Positions 24,346-35,404 of a DNA stretch of 64,000 nt are shown here, piece by piece (the stretch's first letter is position 1; each line of letters starts with the position of its first letter). Position numbers and translations under genes: made by a program. The notes under the pieces are model-generated. The model had not been told where the DNA came from. It did no database searches and saw nothing but the letters and a program-made list of their open reading frames with translations. Location: contig NC_052135.2 in NCBI RefSeq assembly GCF_016086655.4, forward strand, positions 50,207,671 to 50,271,670. Direction: 5' to 3'. The DNA is from Lepeophtheirus salmonis (lineage: Eukaryota; Arthropoda; Copepoda; Siphonostomatoida; Caligidae).

Positions 24346-24648
24346 TAAATGTAAGAGTGCATTGAACTATGCCAATAAAATAATGCACAACACAAATCCC
24401 ATTGCTAGTTACATAGAAATTAATAAAGAACAAAATATTGTTGCTTCCCTATTGTTCAGATGGAGTTGCACTGATAGGATTTTTATAAAGTGGGAGGAAA
24501 AGAAAGGTGCTAGACGAATGGTAAAACACACACAAACACAAAAAGTATTATATATACAATCAATATGAAAATATATATGTTAAAAATATACAAAATACAA
24601 ATCATTGTTTAATTTGTAAGTTTTAGTTTCAAAACTTTTGCTCGATCT

Positions 24649-24765
24649 GGTATATTAGGGTAAGGAATACTCAAACGAAGTCTTTTTTCAACCATTTTCC
24701 TACCCTAGTTGGTAGAAATATGGGTAATTACTTTTTGTAGAATAATTATTAAATGAAAGAGGGTA
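24649..24765 (+). repeat. Local direct duplication, unit 2
   Basis: It carries ATATTAGGG, CCTAGTTGGTAGAAATATGG, then GTAGAATAATTATTAAATG, matching unit 1 at 24252-24345. The short core TTAGTTGGTCAA appears again at 24938. Confidence 0.55.
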
Positions 24766-25008
24766 TTGAATTTAAATAATCGTGCAATAAATGCCTAAAA
24801 TGATTTTGTATATTTATTTGAAATCATCAGAAGAATAACAAATAAGGAAGTTTATTTTAGTTCCTTAACAGACTCATTAACATTTTTGAAAATTTAATTT
24901 CGTAACTTTTCTGCCAATGGAAAAAGAGAAAAAACAGCCATTAGTTGGTCAAGCACTGGAAAAAAAGTGCATATACCAAGTATATAGTATACCTGGAATA
25001 TATAAATA

Positions 25009-25570
25009 CGAGGTGTGTTCAAATTGTAAGGGAACTTTTTGTTTTTTAGGAAAAAATAACAAAATTATTGCACGAGATAACCGATATGTTAATATCCTCA
25101 GCAACTTTTTTGATAGTGATTCTACAGTTTTTAAAAGAACAATTTTCTTCACTGATTCAACGTTTTCATCTGTTGCTTACATACTTGGGCGTCCAAAGCA
25201 AGGCTCATCATTGGAATCTTCCCAGCCATCTTGGAAGAATTTGTACCACTGGCAAATATTTTTTTATACTCACAACTGTTTCACCATATGCCATTGTTAA
25301 TATTTCAAGTGCTTTTTGGAGCACTTAGTTTTAATTTTTACACCACATTTTATTCAAATTCTTTGTTTCATATTTTTCAATAGCAAAAAATAAATGAATA
25401 CGGAATATATAACTAAATGTTATACTTCTAACTAACAAACTAAACATATTATATGGCTGAATCAATAAATATATTTCATGGTAAATGTATTAACTTTATC
25501 AAATCGGCCTAACTAAATGTACCTTGCCCACAAAATTTGAAAAGTCCTTTAACTTTTTGAACTCACTTTG
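25009..25570 (-). mobile_element. Mariner deletion derivative with TIRs
   Basis: The element is flanked by TA at 25007-25008 and 25571-25572. The left TIR begins CGAGGTGTGTTCAAATTGTA. The right TIR on the minus strand begins CAAAGTGAGTTCAAAAAGTT, so the ends pair well. On the minus strand the N-terminal part of a mariner transposase is readable near 25250-25100: WYKFFQDGWEDSNDEPCFG, then GRPSM and ATDENVESVKKIVLL. This is the linker between the two DNA-binding motifs (family pattern R...DGRE...DD..GRPS). The catalytic domain is missing, so the element can only move if a full-length relative supplies transposase. The subfamily looks SETMAR/mauritiana-like, which is an inference. Confidence 0.85.
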
Positions 25571-25572
25571 TA

Positions 25573-26859
25573 TATATATATATAATGTAATCAATTAATG
25601 TCAAATTTTTCCTTTACATGATTTTAGATAAAGATTGTTTATATATTACTAAAATTTACTTTATATGTAATTTTTGTATTCATAATTCTAACGTGTTTGT
25701 TTTCTTCATACGAACAAAGATCGTTTATTTTTATTTTTGAAACCCCTTTATAATGTATTACTTATCATTGATTGGCTTTACACATACTTCCCTTGCTGTT
25801 GAAATGATATTGACAAATTTTATTTGCACATTTGACAGCAAATCACGGAGTAATAGCAAAATAAATATGAAAGCCAATATTGACACACTTTTTGCAAAAA
25901 TAACAATACAGTATTATTAAGGGGTTTGTGTGTGCATGTTAAAAGATAAAATTAACTTTAGTAGGTTTCCCTAGTATTGCTTAGGACAGTAAGAAGTTAA
26001 ACACTAATTCTGAACGCTTCTCATTCCTCAAGAACAAAAATTACAAACTTTAAAGTTGCCAGAGTTATTCTTTTTGCATGCTAGTAATTATCTTTGCACA
26101 CTTTTTCAAAAGGAGATTATAAGGTTTAGAGAAGACAAAATATTAAAATGCCTAACGTAGATCAGTCGTTTGCTAAACTTTTATGCTATTTTCAAAAAAT
26201 CCATCTATTTTCTAAACCAAATAAACTCATGTAAAAAAAGCTGTGCAAAGATACATACCACCATGCAGCAAGAATAGTTCTTAAAATTTTACTCTTCTTT
26301 TTTAATTATTCATATTTATATTTTTAAAGTAGTCATTTGTTAGTCAAAAATTCGTTTATAGAAAAATACTATTTTAAGGGCGACACGCCTTTAAAGGCCA
26401 ATCAAATTATTACCATCAGAAACATTTTTTGAGCTTTACAAACATAAATAAAAAATTTCTGCTTAATCCATTCTTTGGTTTTGTTTTTTATCCCTAGACA
26501 CACACAGACATTTGCATATATAGATTTCTAAATGTAAAATATATAAATAGATTTTAAAAATGGGCCTTAGAGAAAAAACATCATAAAAGTAGGGCTGTAT
26601 GAGTCTCTAAATTTTGACGTATAGGATGCAATCAAATTTCACTTTATAGGTATTTTGTTTTGGGGCATACCTTAAGTTTAGTTTAAGTAAGGAAACAATT
26701 ATAAATTATTTTCAAATAAGTAATGAACAAAAATATGGAGGAAACTGTTAAAACTTTAAGACCCATGAGTAAAACTAACTGTTGTTGAGTAACAGCTGCG
26801 CAGTAAGTAGTTATTTGGCCATTTATTGCCTTCATGTTTTTATCTCCCTATCAGCCGAG
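25573..26859. other. AT-rich spacer
   Basis: It begins with a TA microsatellite (25571-25583). No coding motif or repeat boundary was recognised in the rest. Confidence 0.55.
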
Positions 26860-27921
26860 CAGGGCTGGCTTTACAGGGATCAAGGTCAAGGATCCATATT
26901 CGGGTCCATTTTCTAGCCTTTTTTAAATTTAAATTTAATTTCCAGAACACTTTGCGTACAAGGTGACCTACAAGTGGGTCACTGTTGCTTTAAGTACAGT
27001 GGAGGTGACCGATGGGGCACCTCCACTATATTTAAGTAACTTCAAAAAACATTGTATAAACAGAAGAATTTTTATTTGTTCACTATTATTTTTTAAAACA
27101 TATTGAGTATACATGTGAATGAAAATTATTAGTTTATATTTCAAAAATCCATGAATAGTAGAATTACTTCAATAATTTCAATATTTACGGGTACTGACAT
27201 TGAGGTACCTGTAAACTCCTGCAACGCAGAAGATACACATCTATTGACTCTCGCACGCAACGTGAGAAGTAAATAATGAGGAATTTTCTTCTCTAGTTTT
27301 AATAATATATAGAATTTTTGATTAACCGTTAATATTACTGAAGACGCTTTCACACCAGGAAATTTTGCAATATACCTATTTGCCTTTTGGAAATTGGGCA
27401 GCATTACAATTTGCCACTTATTAATGCTTTTATTTTATAGGTGCAGTGTTTATCAGTATTATGTATTGTGGTATGTCAGCTATAGGTCAGAACAAGAAGA
27501 AAAAATTAAGAATTGTGAGGAAATAAAGAAGAAATAGTGTGTATAAGTGCAAAGGAGCTGCAAATAGGAGATTATGAATTTATTTCAAAAGAACTCACTG
27601 ACTTGTTTTATCTTATTCAAAGTCATGATCTTATTTGAGCCCTTAAGAAATGTAAGAAAATCTATGGATAGAAAGAAAATAATGTTACAAAACTCAAGAC
27701 TTGAGGTAAATTTCGAACTTATAACATAAAAACGTGGGAAATATATTATACGGCAAAATCTCTAAAGGTTGCAAATTTATATGCTAAAAATGTTTGCATC
27801 AAAGTGACTTTATTTTTTGTTTATTAATTTTTTTAATCTACTTTTTGAGGGCCCTATTTATTGGAATCAAAACCAAAGTTGGGGCAAATGATCCCAATTC
27901 CCTCTGAAATCGTCCGCCTTG
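26860..27921 (-). mobile_element. hAT-like transposon relic
   Basis: The left end reads CAGGGCTGGCTTTACAGGGA and the right end, read on the minus strand, CAAGGCGGACGATTTCAGAG. The two pair imperfectly, and CAGGG..GG ends are typical of hAT elements. On the minus strand a coding-like segment (27404-27141) contains LPNFQKANRYIAKFPGVKAS and, in a shifted frame, CESVFSNIN. This resembles the hAT dimerisation region, where an ER.FS..N motif is usual. An 8-bp target duplication is not apparent. The element is short (about 1.06 kb) and must be internally deleted. Family assignment is moderate to low. Confidence 0.4.
26990..27035. repeat. Short hairpin (18-bp imperfect stem)
   Basis: The left arm TTAAGTACAGTGGAGGTG pairs with CACCTCCACTATATTTAA around a 10-base loop. 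The ten innermost pairs are perfect. It lies inside the hAT-like relic close to its left end. Confidence 0.7.
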
Positions 27922-28955
27922 AATGAGCTTTAAGTGTTTGTGCAGAAGGGGAAAACAAAATAAGTATTTTATTGCTTAAAAGTTTAATTAAAGGATAATT
28001 GTAAAAACACTGATAAATTTCAGATTAAATAATTATAAATATTCATGTGTTTTCAACGTTTAATTACATAAATGAAAACATACAATATACATTTTTATGT
28101 ATGTCGGTATATCTCTTGTATTTATCTAATTGGATAAAGTACAGACATGGGAGCTTTTGATGGTATGGAATAATTGGTTATACTCGTATATATAATATAT
28201 GTACCTATATTAGGGTGAGCCTAATTTTGTCGAAAGAAAGTTAACTTTTTTTAAATAGTGTGTATGGAGAAGGATGTCTTATTTGTGGGGAAGTTGTCAT
28301 AAGTAGAATTGCAGCTAACAAATTTTGAAGTATGGAGATCGGGTTAGTGAAATATTTATATATATATATATATTTTTTTTTCTTAAATATAGTATTTATT
28401 TTTATATTTTAAGAACAGAATATATATTTTAAGTTATTCTCCATTCTCATTTGATCATTATCACCAATAGTATACGGGTTGTTTCTTTTTATTAATCTGA
28501 AGTTCAATTTTTTGGAACTCTGTAGACCTCTTTAAACAACAAAAAATATAGTATAAGATTATCATGTTAATTTTTGGTGGATTATATATATAAGAAATTT
28601 TATTATGAAATGATTAAATGTGGAACTTACCAGGAATTTCCCTTAGGTATAAGATCCCTTAAAATCCTGCTAAAATGCGATTCCGAAAGAGAACCCACAG
28701 TATGGATATAATGAACATATCTTGGCAATTTCATATTAATATTAAATTATGTAAAAAGTTTTGAGCCTTTTCCGATAGGCGGCTTTAGTGATCTATATCT
28801 CACAATTAATACATTGCATCAAAAAAAGAATAAAGTATGCTAGAAGGTTAATTGTGCTCTTAAAAAAAGTTACTATTCAATCTTGTGTACAATAATGCCA
28901 GCTGTGTGTTACAACGTTCCAAAGTGAACTAAAAATATAGAAAATTCGATAAATT
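27922..28955. other. AT-rich spacer
   Basis: It contains a TTAGGGTGA motif at 28210 of the kind also seen at 48718 and, inverted, near 50958, and a TA microsatellite at 28354-28371. No gene was seen. Confidence 0.5.
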
Positions 28956-29195
28956 CTTCAGTATCACTACACACAAGGTGAAAAGCAGAGCTTGAGCCCA
29001 TTTTTCCTGTTTATGGAACCAATATTGTATCAAATGAAACAGCAAAGTATTTTTTCCAATGATTCCGTTCTGGTAGTATGGAAGTCGAAAATGTGGATAA
29101 AATAATGAAATGGTCTAGTTGGACCAGCATGTGAGAACTTATTCCATTGGCAAGGAACTGAAGATTAGCCACAAAACGGTTAGAATAATCAAAAA
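28956..29195 (+). pseudogene. Mariner transposase N-terminal fragment
   Basis: Reading with frameshifts gives SNETAKYFFQ, then FRSGSMEVEN and, near 29130-29190, STYSIGKEL-type residues (YSIGKELKISHKTVRIIKKK). This matches the helix-turn-helix region of SETMAR-like mariner transposases, where a REIA..L.IS..TV pattern is standard. Nothing of the catalytic domain follows and no TIRs were found. The fragment is short, but the second helix-turn-helix is clear. Confidence 0.6.
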
Positions 29196-31872
29196 AAAGA
29201 TAATCCTACATATTTTATTTTTTTGTCAAAATAAAGCTAAAAAACGCTTAGAACTTTTTACTTCACCTTAATTACTAATATCTATCTAAAACACTAAGTA
29301 AATGTAATTTTGGAATAAGTGAAAAAATACATTTTGGGCTTAGTTCAATGATCAACTTGTTGCATAGTTCTTGCATATTGAAAAAATAATAATAATTACT
29401 TCATTGGCTATGTTCAATAAGTTATTGCTTTCTTTTTCATAGAATCACTATTTTCAGGGTGGACTTTAAACTAACAAACCACTAATTTTAATATTTTCAT
29501 TGATATTTCAAGTCTCAAATAAAGTTGAAGAATTTGCTGAGCTTCAACCTTCTCCTCATTTTGATTCGACATACTTGCAATATGTAAATATATAGTTTAA
29601 TCAAGTATGTATTGTTCAAGAATGAAAAAGGATATAATTTGAAACAAAACAATATTAAAACCACACTTTTATTCTTTAAAATGACCTCTGAGCTTGAATA
29701 TAAAAGTTTTTCGAAACTTTAAATATATTTGGAAAATTGTTTTCTGGTTTGGGAGAAATTTTATATTTATATTGTTTACTCAAAAAGTGTATCTACACTT
29801 CAAACTTTGAAATCAAAATAGTGTTGTCTTGACTTGAAAAATTATCATCTATCATCGACTTGGCTCAAATGGTGATTCTATTCTTAAATTCAAAAAAACC
29901 AAATGGAACAACATATTTTACAAAACCAGTTTCATTTTGCTAAGAAAATATCATCAAATGTTTGGAGTTTTCTGTTGTTGCTCTCTGTAAATAGCTTTCT
30001 AATCAATCATAATTTCTAACAAGATTCTTTTCATTTATGTGGAGACAGAAAATACGTATACCACGCTTCTGCAACGAACTGTACTATGTCACATTTACTC
30101 AAAAATACTAGTTAACTAAACATATAGCACAGTTCTATAACGAATTGGGCGATCTCACATTGACTAAAAAAATTAGCTCATTTACCAATTACCACTAATA
30201 AATATTTTTATAAGACTTTTGAATGAAACTTTTTAATTTAAAAAGAATATTTGTAAGAAATAACAAAAAATAATTAAAATGCTAACCAATTTAGCCTGTG
30301 AAAATAAGTTTTTCTTTAATTAATCATACTTTGTAAAACTGAATAGATTTTACATAAAAATATTAATTTAAAATCTCAATATTTTGTAACAAAGAATTTG
30401 TATATTTAAGTTCTACAATAAAAAAGTATTCTAATGCATTGAAATTTGTGAATAACTCAACCTAAAGTCTAAAATATGGTATCCTCCATAAATATATATA
30501 TGTATATATTTTTATGCGCTTTTATATGGTTTATATGGTCAGATAGAGTTTCAACAATTCAGTAGAAGTAAACATTATATTATTACAGTTACTCCATCTT
30601 TCGTGACATCTTTTATTTTGAAAAATATATTGTGCAGAAAAAAACTATTTACTAACGAATACATTGTTATAAATTATTAAAATTAATGAAACATATTTTT
30701 GATGAATATACAAGAAGAACTATCAACAGGCGTTTGCGTGTCAAGTACGACCCTTATTTGCATTTCATCCGACCCGTTAACATTATTATAAAACATGATT
30801 AAAATAAAAATAAATGCATAATGAGCAAAATTTGTGTTTGTTTGGCAAAACTTAAAAGTACGACCCAATTATCTGAGGAGGCGTTGAATCAATTAGAACC
30901 AATTTTTTCTACAGGTAATATACTTTTTTTATTATTAAACGCCCTTACATCCACTAATGTTACTCATTGCTAAATTTTTCATAAGTGAAATTGATCCAAC
31001 AACCGGTTTCAGCCTTTCCTGGCTTGATCTTATATATGTAGGTATATGTATATATATATATATTATGGATAAGTGCTTGTTTTCTATAAGATAAATGTGG
31101 CGAAAAATAAATATCGCACTAAAGTCACTCAAAAACTCTTTAGATAGTGATAACTGCAATAATCAGTATAGATGTGAACTTTAAAAAGATAATTCATAAT
31201 TTATGAACAAATTGCAGACATTAGAGCTATAATATGTATAAATAAAAATATTCAAACGTCAATGACTTTTATCATGTTTGTATTATTTATCGTCTAATTG
31301 AAATGAAAGCTTTTTTTATTCATCTAACCATCAAAACGATCTCTTCATCTCATTTTGGCTAACATCCAAAAAAACTGTTGATAACTTGTAATATATGTAA
31401 AATATGATAGTACTTCATCTATATCGATTCAAATAACTAATTTTGTGTTGCATTGATTTACGTGTCTATTTATCCCTCGGAAGTAATGTGTATATTTTCC
31501 CTGCACAAAGGTCAAAGTTTCTCTTCTTTAAAGCATTAATTCATATTATCCCGCCAAAATCATACAACAGACAGCTTTTATTCATAAGGTTTCAATTTAG
31601 TAGTGCTATATTTCTCACTCCCTACTTCTACTTGCACTCTTTTTTTCCTTGCAAAAAAATAGCAACAGTGATAGGAATCGGAGAAAAATATTGAACAAAT
31701 CAGAAAAATAGACTAAAAGGGAGTTTTAATCGAAAAAACTGATTCCACCGATCTAACCCCATTAAAAAAGTGACATAACTTGAAGAGGTTACTTCAAATA
31801 TGGTTATGAATACATTTTTTGGTATTATAGCAAAAAAAAATAGTTAAATAAAATATTAGTAAAAGGCCTCAC
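29196..31872. other. AT-rich spacer with a two-unit tandem repeat
   Basis: At 30056-30185 two diverged units of about 65 bases follow each other. Each has the order T-TCT--AACGAA, then TCACATT-ACT, then AAAAA-TA. A TA run lies at 31044-31061. The 30683-30868 minus-strand frame has a hydrophobic stretch but no splice or homology support. The missing 3' exon(s) of the Ig gene should lie in or beyond this stretch, but I could not identify them. Confidence 0.5.
30056..30185 (+). repeat. Two-unit diverged tandem repeat, period about 65
   Basis: Unit 1 contains CTGCAACGAACTGTACTATG and TCACATTTACTCAAAAATAC. Unit 2 contains CTATAACGAATTGGGCGATC and TCACATTGACTAAAAAAATT. Spacing and order are the same. 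Confidence 0.55.
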
Positions 31873-32054
31873 CTTTTCCTGGAAAGTACATGGTTTCTTC
31901 TTTGACTGTATATGAAGTGTCTGGAATGGAGAGGATGCATCCAAATACCGTTTCAGGTTTTAATTTCTCCTCTAAAAGTATTTTATGAACTGAAATATCA
32001 AAGAGGCCATCGCGTTCCACAGTGAGAGTTGTTGTTTCGCCTCTTTGATTAGCT
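31873..32054 (-). CDS. Ig-domain protein, exon encoding the second half of an immunoglobulin domain
   Basis: This exon (182 bp, minus strand) starts after a strong acceptor, TTTTCATTTTCCCCAG, and ends before GTGAGG. It joins the exon at 33328-33445 in frame: the upstream exon ends with two bases of a codon and this one supplies the third. The product reads LANQRGETTTLTVERDGLFD, then ISVHKILLEEKLKPETVFGC, then ILSIPDTSYTVKEETMYFP. The Cys in VFGC is the second cysteine expected to form the Ig disulfide, with the typical strand pattern before it. The protein is probably a cell-surface or secreted Ig-superfamily molecule; the subfamily is not certain. The first Ig domain, signal peptide and C-terminus are not found. 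No stops or frameshifts occur in either exon, so the gene looks functional. Confidence 0.8.
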
Positions 32055-33327
32055 CTGGGGAAAATGAAAATGTGATTTGTCATTATTTTTTTAGGGAAAA
32101 CATATATATTCATGTTATCACTCGCTCATATTAAATAAAATATGAATGTTTCCTAATCAGTGGGGTTACAATATTTAAAAAAATTATTGTTATTTCTTTA
32201 GAAAGTAAATAATATAATATTAATAGCGTTATAAATAGTTTATTAACCTTATTTTTACCATGCAATATGCATAAAATGTGAAAATAATTGACTTGAAAGT
32301 TTGGTACATTGTTACTATAATATGAAAGCATGCTTTATTATTTTGCAGGTATATTTTGTTTATAATTACAGGGTACTCATTAATAGTTGGTGTATAAGAC
32401 TTCCGTTTTTTCTTATTATGAAATCTTTGGAAAGAGCACAAAGCAATCAGTACAGTGTAAATATAAAAATATATTTGGAAGATAAATATCTTTTAATCGG
32501 ATAAGAACAGCCAAAGACAAATATTTAGAACATTTGAAAAGCAAATAAGTCTGAAAAAGAGATGGGAAAAAGTGGTTTTTTAAGGCTCAAATGGAGCCTC
32601 AAATCTTTGTTCAAAATTCCCTGTTCTTGAATATTTGCATCAAGTTTTTGCATTTTTTTTAAACACATTTCAGGTCTATAACTATAATTTTAGAGGGTGC
32701 ATAGTGGGAAGGGTTTTCTGGATGCTCAACATAAATAGCTTTCCAGTCCAAGTCTGATCACGAGTTTGTGATTAAGAAATCAAGTCGAATCGTATGTCTT
32801 CAAAATATGGACACACGCTTAAATGGAGTTTTTAGTCCAAATCCCCATCTCTGGTCTGAAGGTTACAATAGGAGCAGAAAACATGCTATAATTTTGACAA
32901 AAAATGAAGTCAATTACAGGGGATTTTCCCCAACACAGATGCTAACTCCAGGCAATAGATGTTGAAGTCTCTACAGGACAGCCCAATTCATCTTTTTAAT
33001 GCATCTAAGTCCCCATCATGATGAATTAGAGACTGGTGCCGAGAAATGCCATCAATTCAATGGATATTCCCAAAATCTGACTTATAGTTAGATTATCTTG
33101 GAACTATAAATCAGATTTTGGGAATATCCATTGAATTGATGGCATTTCTCGGAACCAGTTTCTTTTTTTTTTGTGTGTCCATGACGGAGTTGGAAGCACA
33201 TATGAGTCTCAGATTTTTTTATTTTCCTTAAAGATTGTTTGTCTTTTATTTTCTAATCAGAAAAAACGAGGAACCTCATACTAAACAGATTAACTTACTG
33301 TATTCAATGTACCAAAAGTGTACTTAC
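32055..33327 (-). other. Intron of the Ig-domain gene
   Basis: The intron runs from GTAAGTA (minus strand, 33327 downwards) to the TTTTCCCCAG acceptor at 32055. It is 1,273 bases long and contains a 58-bp hairpin at 33032-33159. It also holds a less AT-rich stretch at 32700-32990 with an open frame on the plus strand (32768-32965) that I do not recognise and suspect is part of a dispersed repeat. Confidence 0.75.
33032..33159. repeat. Near-perfect hairpin, 58-bp arms, 12-base loop
   Basis: The left arm (33032-33089) starts ACTGGTGCCGAGAAATGCCA. The right arm (33102-33159) is its reverse complement with two mismatches in 58. The loop is AGATTATCTTGG. Such a recent, long palindrome could be a foldback element or an RNA hairpin; no target-site duplication is evident. 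Confidence 0.95.
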
Positions 33328-33445
33328 AAGGGGCCCCATGTGAGGGAGACTTCAGGTTTTGGGTAAACACCTGTGGCTTTGCATGTGAGATTGATTCGTC
33401 TTGAGTCTGGCTTTGTGTAATAAAGTTTCAAATCCTGAGCTGGAG
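33328..33445 (-). CDS. Ig-domain protein, exon encoding the first half of an immunoglobulin domain
   Basis: This 118-bp exon on the minus strand follows the acceptor TTTTTATTTTTCAG and ends before GTAAGTA. The frame gives PAQDLKLYYTKPDSRRINL, then TCKATGVYPKPEVSLTWGP. The Cys of LTCKATG and the Trp of SLTW are the hallmark first cysteine and core tryptophan of an Ig fold, and the C.A.G.YP.P spacing is classic for the domain. It splices in frame to 31873-32054, where the second cysteine lies. The exon starts in phase, so an upstream exon (signal peptide and probably another Ig domain) must lie at higher coordinates; I could not find it in the AT-rich DNA up to 64 kb. Family membership (beat-like, B7-like or other) is undecided. 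Confidence 0.8.
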
Positions 33446-34024
33446 CTGAAAAATAAAAATTTACATTTTTGATTATTTATGATGGATTCAGCCATAAGTG
33501 ACATACATAAGCTTATTATTACTTATATTCATTGCTGTTATACATACAAGTATATGTATATGAATGTATTTGCTGCGTGAAAACAAGGAATATTATATTT
33601 ATTCATATACTTCTGAGTCATATTTATTTACAAAAGGGACTCAACAAACAAACAAAGAGCCTAAGGGACAATAGAACTGATACATAAAGGATATAAGTCT
33701 TCATTGCACGTCATTTATCAACAATGTTTCTCTTTTTTTTCTTGTTTCTTACAATAAGTAAATAGATACTAATATAAATTTATGTTTGAGAAAAACAAAC
33801 ATAAAAGCAGTTATAAAGAGTTCCCCTTTAAAATTAAGCTACCAACAAATCTTTACTTTGCAAATAATACTTTGTATTTTTTTATATAGTGTGTGAGGTA
33901 AAATAGTGAATCTTTTGATAACGAACAAATAGGTAAGCTTTTGCAAGAATGAAGAGGAGTAAACATATGTATAGGCTTTATCACAGACTTCTTTATTGAT
34001 ATATCTTTCTATTTTTTAAAATGA
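33446..34024. other. AT-rich, presumably intronic spacer
   Basis: No exon, repeat or RNA gene was recognised. If the Ig gene continues upstream on the minus strand, this lies in its next intron. Confidence 0.4.
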
Positions 34025-34665
34025 TTTTCTTAAGATGCTGCCTTTGCCTCCAACCTAGTTTTAAAGGTGCCAGGATACTTCTTGATAAAAACAACCGACA
34101 TTGCCCCCCTTCTGCTCGACAGAGGCCTTGAAGTTATATTTTATTCGATAAAGTTCCTCCAATTCTCTCATCTCGAATACACCCCAAATGAAATAGTCGA
34201 GGGAGGAATAATCAGGGGAGAAGATGCAAACTGTTGATCTAATATGCTTTAACCAAGTCAACAATTTGTGGCCACTCTTGAATGGTTGCCCTTGGTTACT
34301 GTTGAAATGAGTTGTTGATGCCTTCGTACATCAGAAGCCTTTTCAAATCCTCCACATACCTCCTCACAGTCCAATCACTGGCATTGTGAGCCTTGGCATG
34401 CTCCCTCATGAACTTCTGGTGATTGTATGTAATATCCACGTCCTCCATGAGCCTTATTTTCCAGTGTCTACCGTTGCCAAGGCATCTCTTAAGGCTCTAA
34501 CCTGAAGCCACCAAGCTTTCAATCATGTAAACAAAACACATTGAGCACCCTACGACTTTCATTATCTCAGATTTAAACACTCACTTGGGCGTGGAGCAAG
34601 TCAGATACAATTTGCTTTTCTGTCTCCATGGTGACAGCTGTTGATTTTTAGAAGTTTTTGTCTGA
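34025..34665 (-). pseudogene. Mariner-family transposase, internally deleted relic
   Basis: On the minus strand the N-terminal part (34455-34340) reads MEDVDITYNHQKFMREHAKA, then HNASDWTVRRYVEDL. This is a helix-turn-helix of mariner type, where an H....TVRR.V..L pattern is usual. It then jumps to the third catalytic Asp region near 34220-34170, reading FSPDYSSLDYFIWGVFEMR. The catalytic Asp in SPD is kept, but Leu-Asn-Pro is replaced by Tyr-Ser-Ser. The whole central domain, with the first two catalytic Asp residues, is missing. Stops and frameshifts occur throughout. No TIRs were recognised. Confidence 0.8.
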
Positions 34666-35400
34666 AATATCCCTTACTTTGAATAGCTCAATCTATTATT
34701 GCAAAAGTAATCTTAAAGTAATCCAGATGGATTTAAAGTCAAGTCCATGATTTGACCTCATACACTGTATAAGGATAGATGAACAAACTGAATACATTTT
34801 ATAATTATATCTAATAACTTTGATTTAATCTTCTAAAATACTTATTACTTAGAGAAACATATATTAAACTATGTATACAGTTGATAATTTATTTATTCAT
34901 GTGAATAAATTATTACCAAACAATTTTATTTTCTATAAACATAAAGACCATCAATTGTTTTAATATTTATCCTCGGGGTAGTCAATAAATGATAAGAATG
35001 AATAAAAAATATTTTTGGAAACTTGAATATAATTAATTGCAGATTTGTACATAACTCAATAATGAAGCAACATCATCAAATAATTGTATACAGGAAATGT
35101 ATGATGAGTAAAGAACATACAAAAGACGAAAGAGTAAATATATGATGCACACAATATTTTATAACGATATTCTAGACATTAGGATCGATAAGCACTCCAG
35201 CGAACTAACAAATAGTTAAAGTAAAATTGTGTATTATGGAGTACTTCAAATAATCCTGATTGTAAGTAAGGTATTCAAAATAATCTATCAATCCTTATTT
35301 ATCAAATACTACCAGGGGTTTACTCATATTATTAGGCTCAGCCAAACAAAAATTAACACAAACTAGCTTTGCTTTAATCATATAGATTATTCCCCTTCTT
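34666..35400. other. AT-rich spacer
   Basis: No gene, repeat boundary or coding motif was seen. Confidence 0.5.
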
Positions 35401-35404
35401 TTAG

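Noticed and set aside
24917..25300. 127-codon plus-strand open frame
   Set aside because: It overlaps the TIR of the mariner at 25009 and is antisense to the recognisable transposase reading; it is a shadow frame.
30683..30868. Minus-strand frame with a hydrophobic stretch that could be the membrane segment of the Ig protein
   Set aside because: No acceptor in the right phase for joining to the exon at 31873, and the sequence shows no conservation that I recognise.
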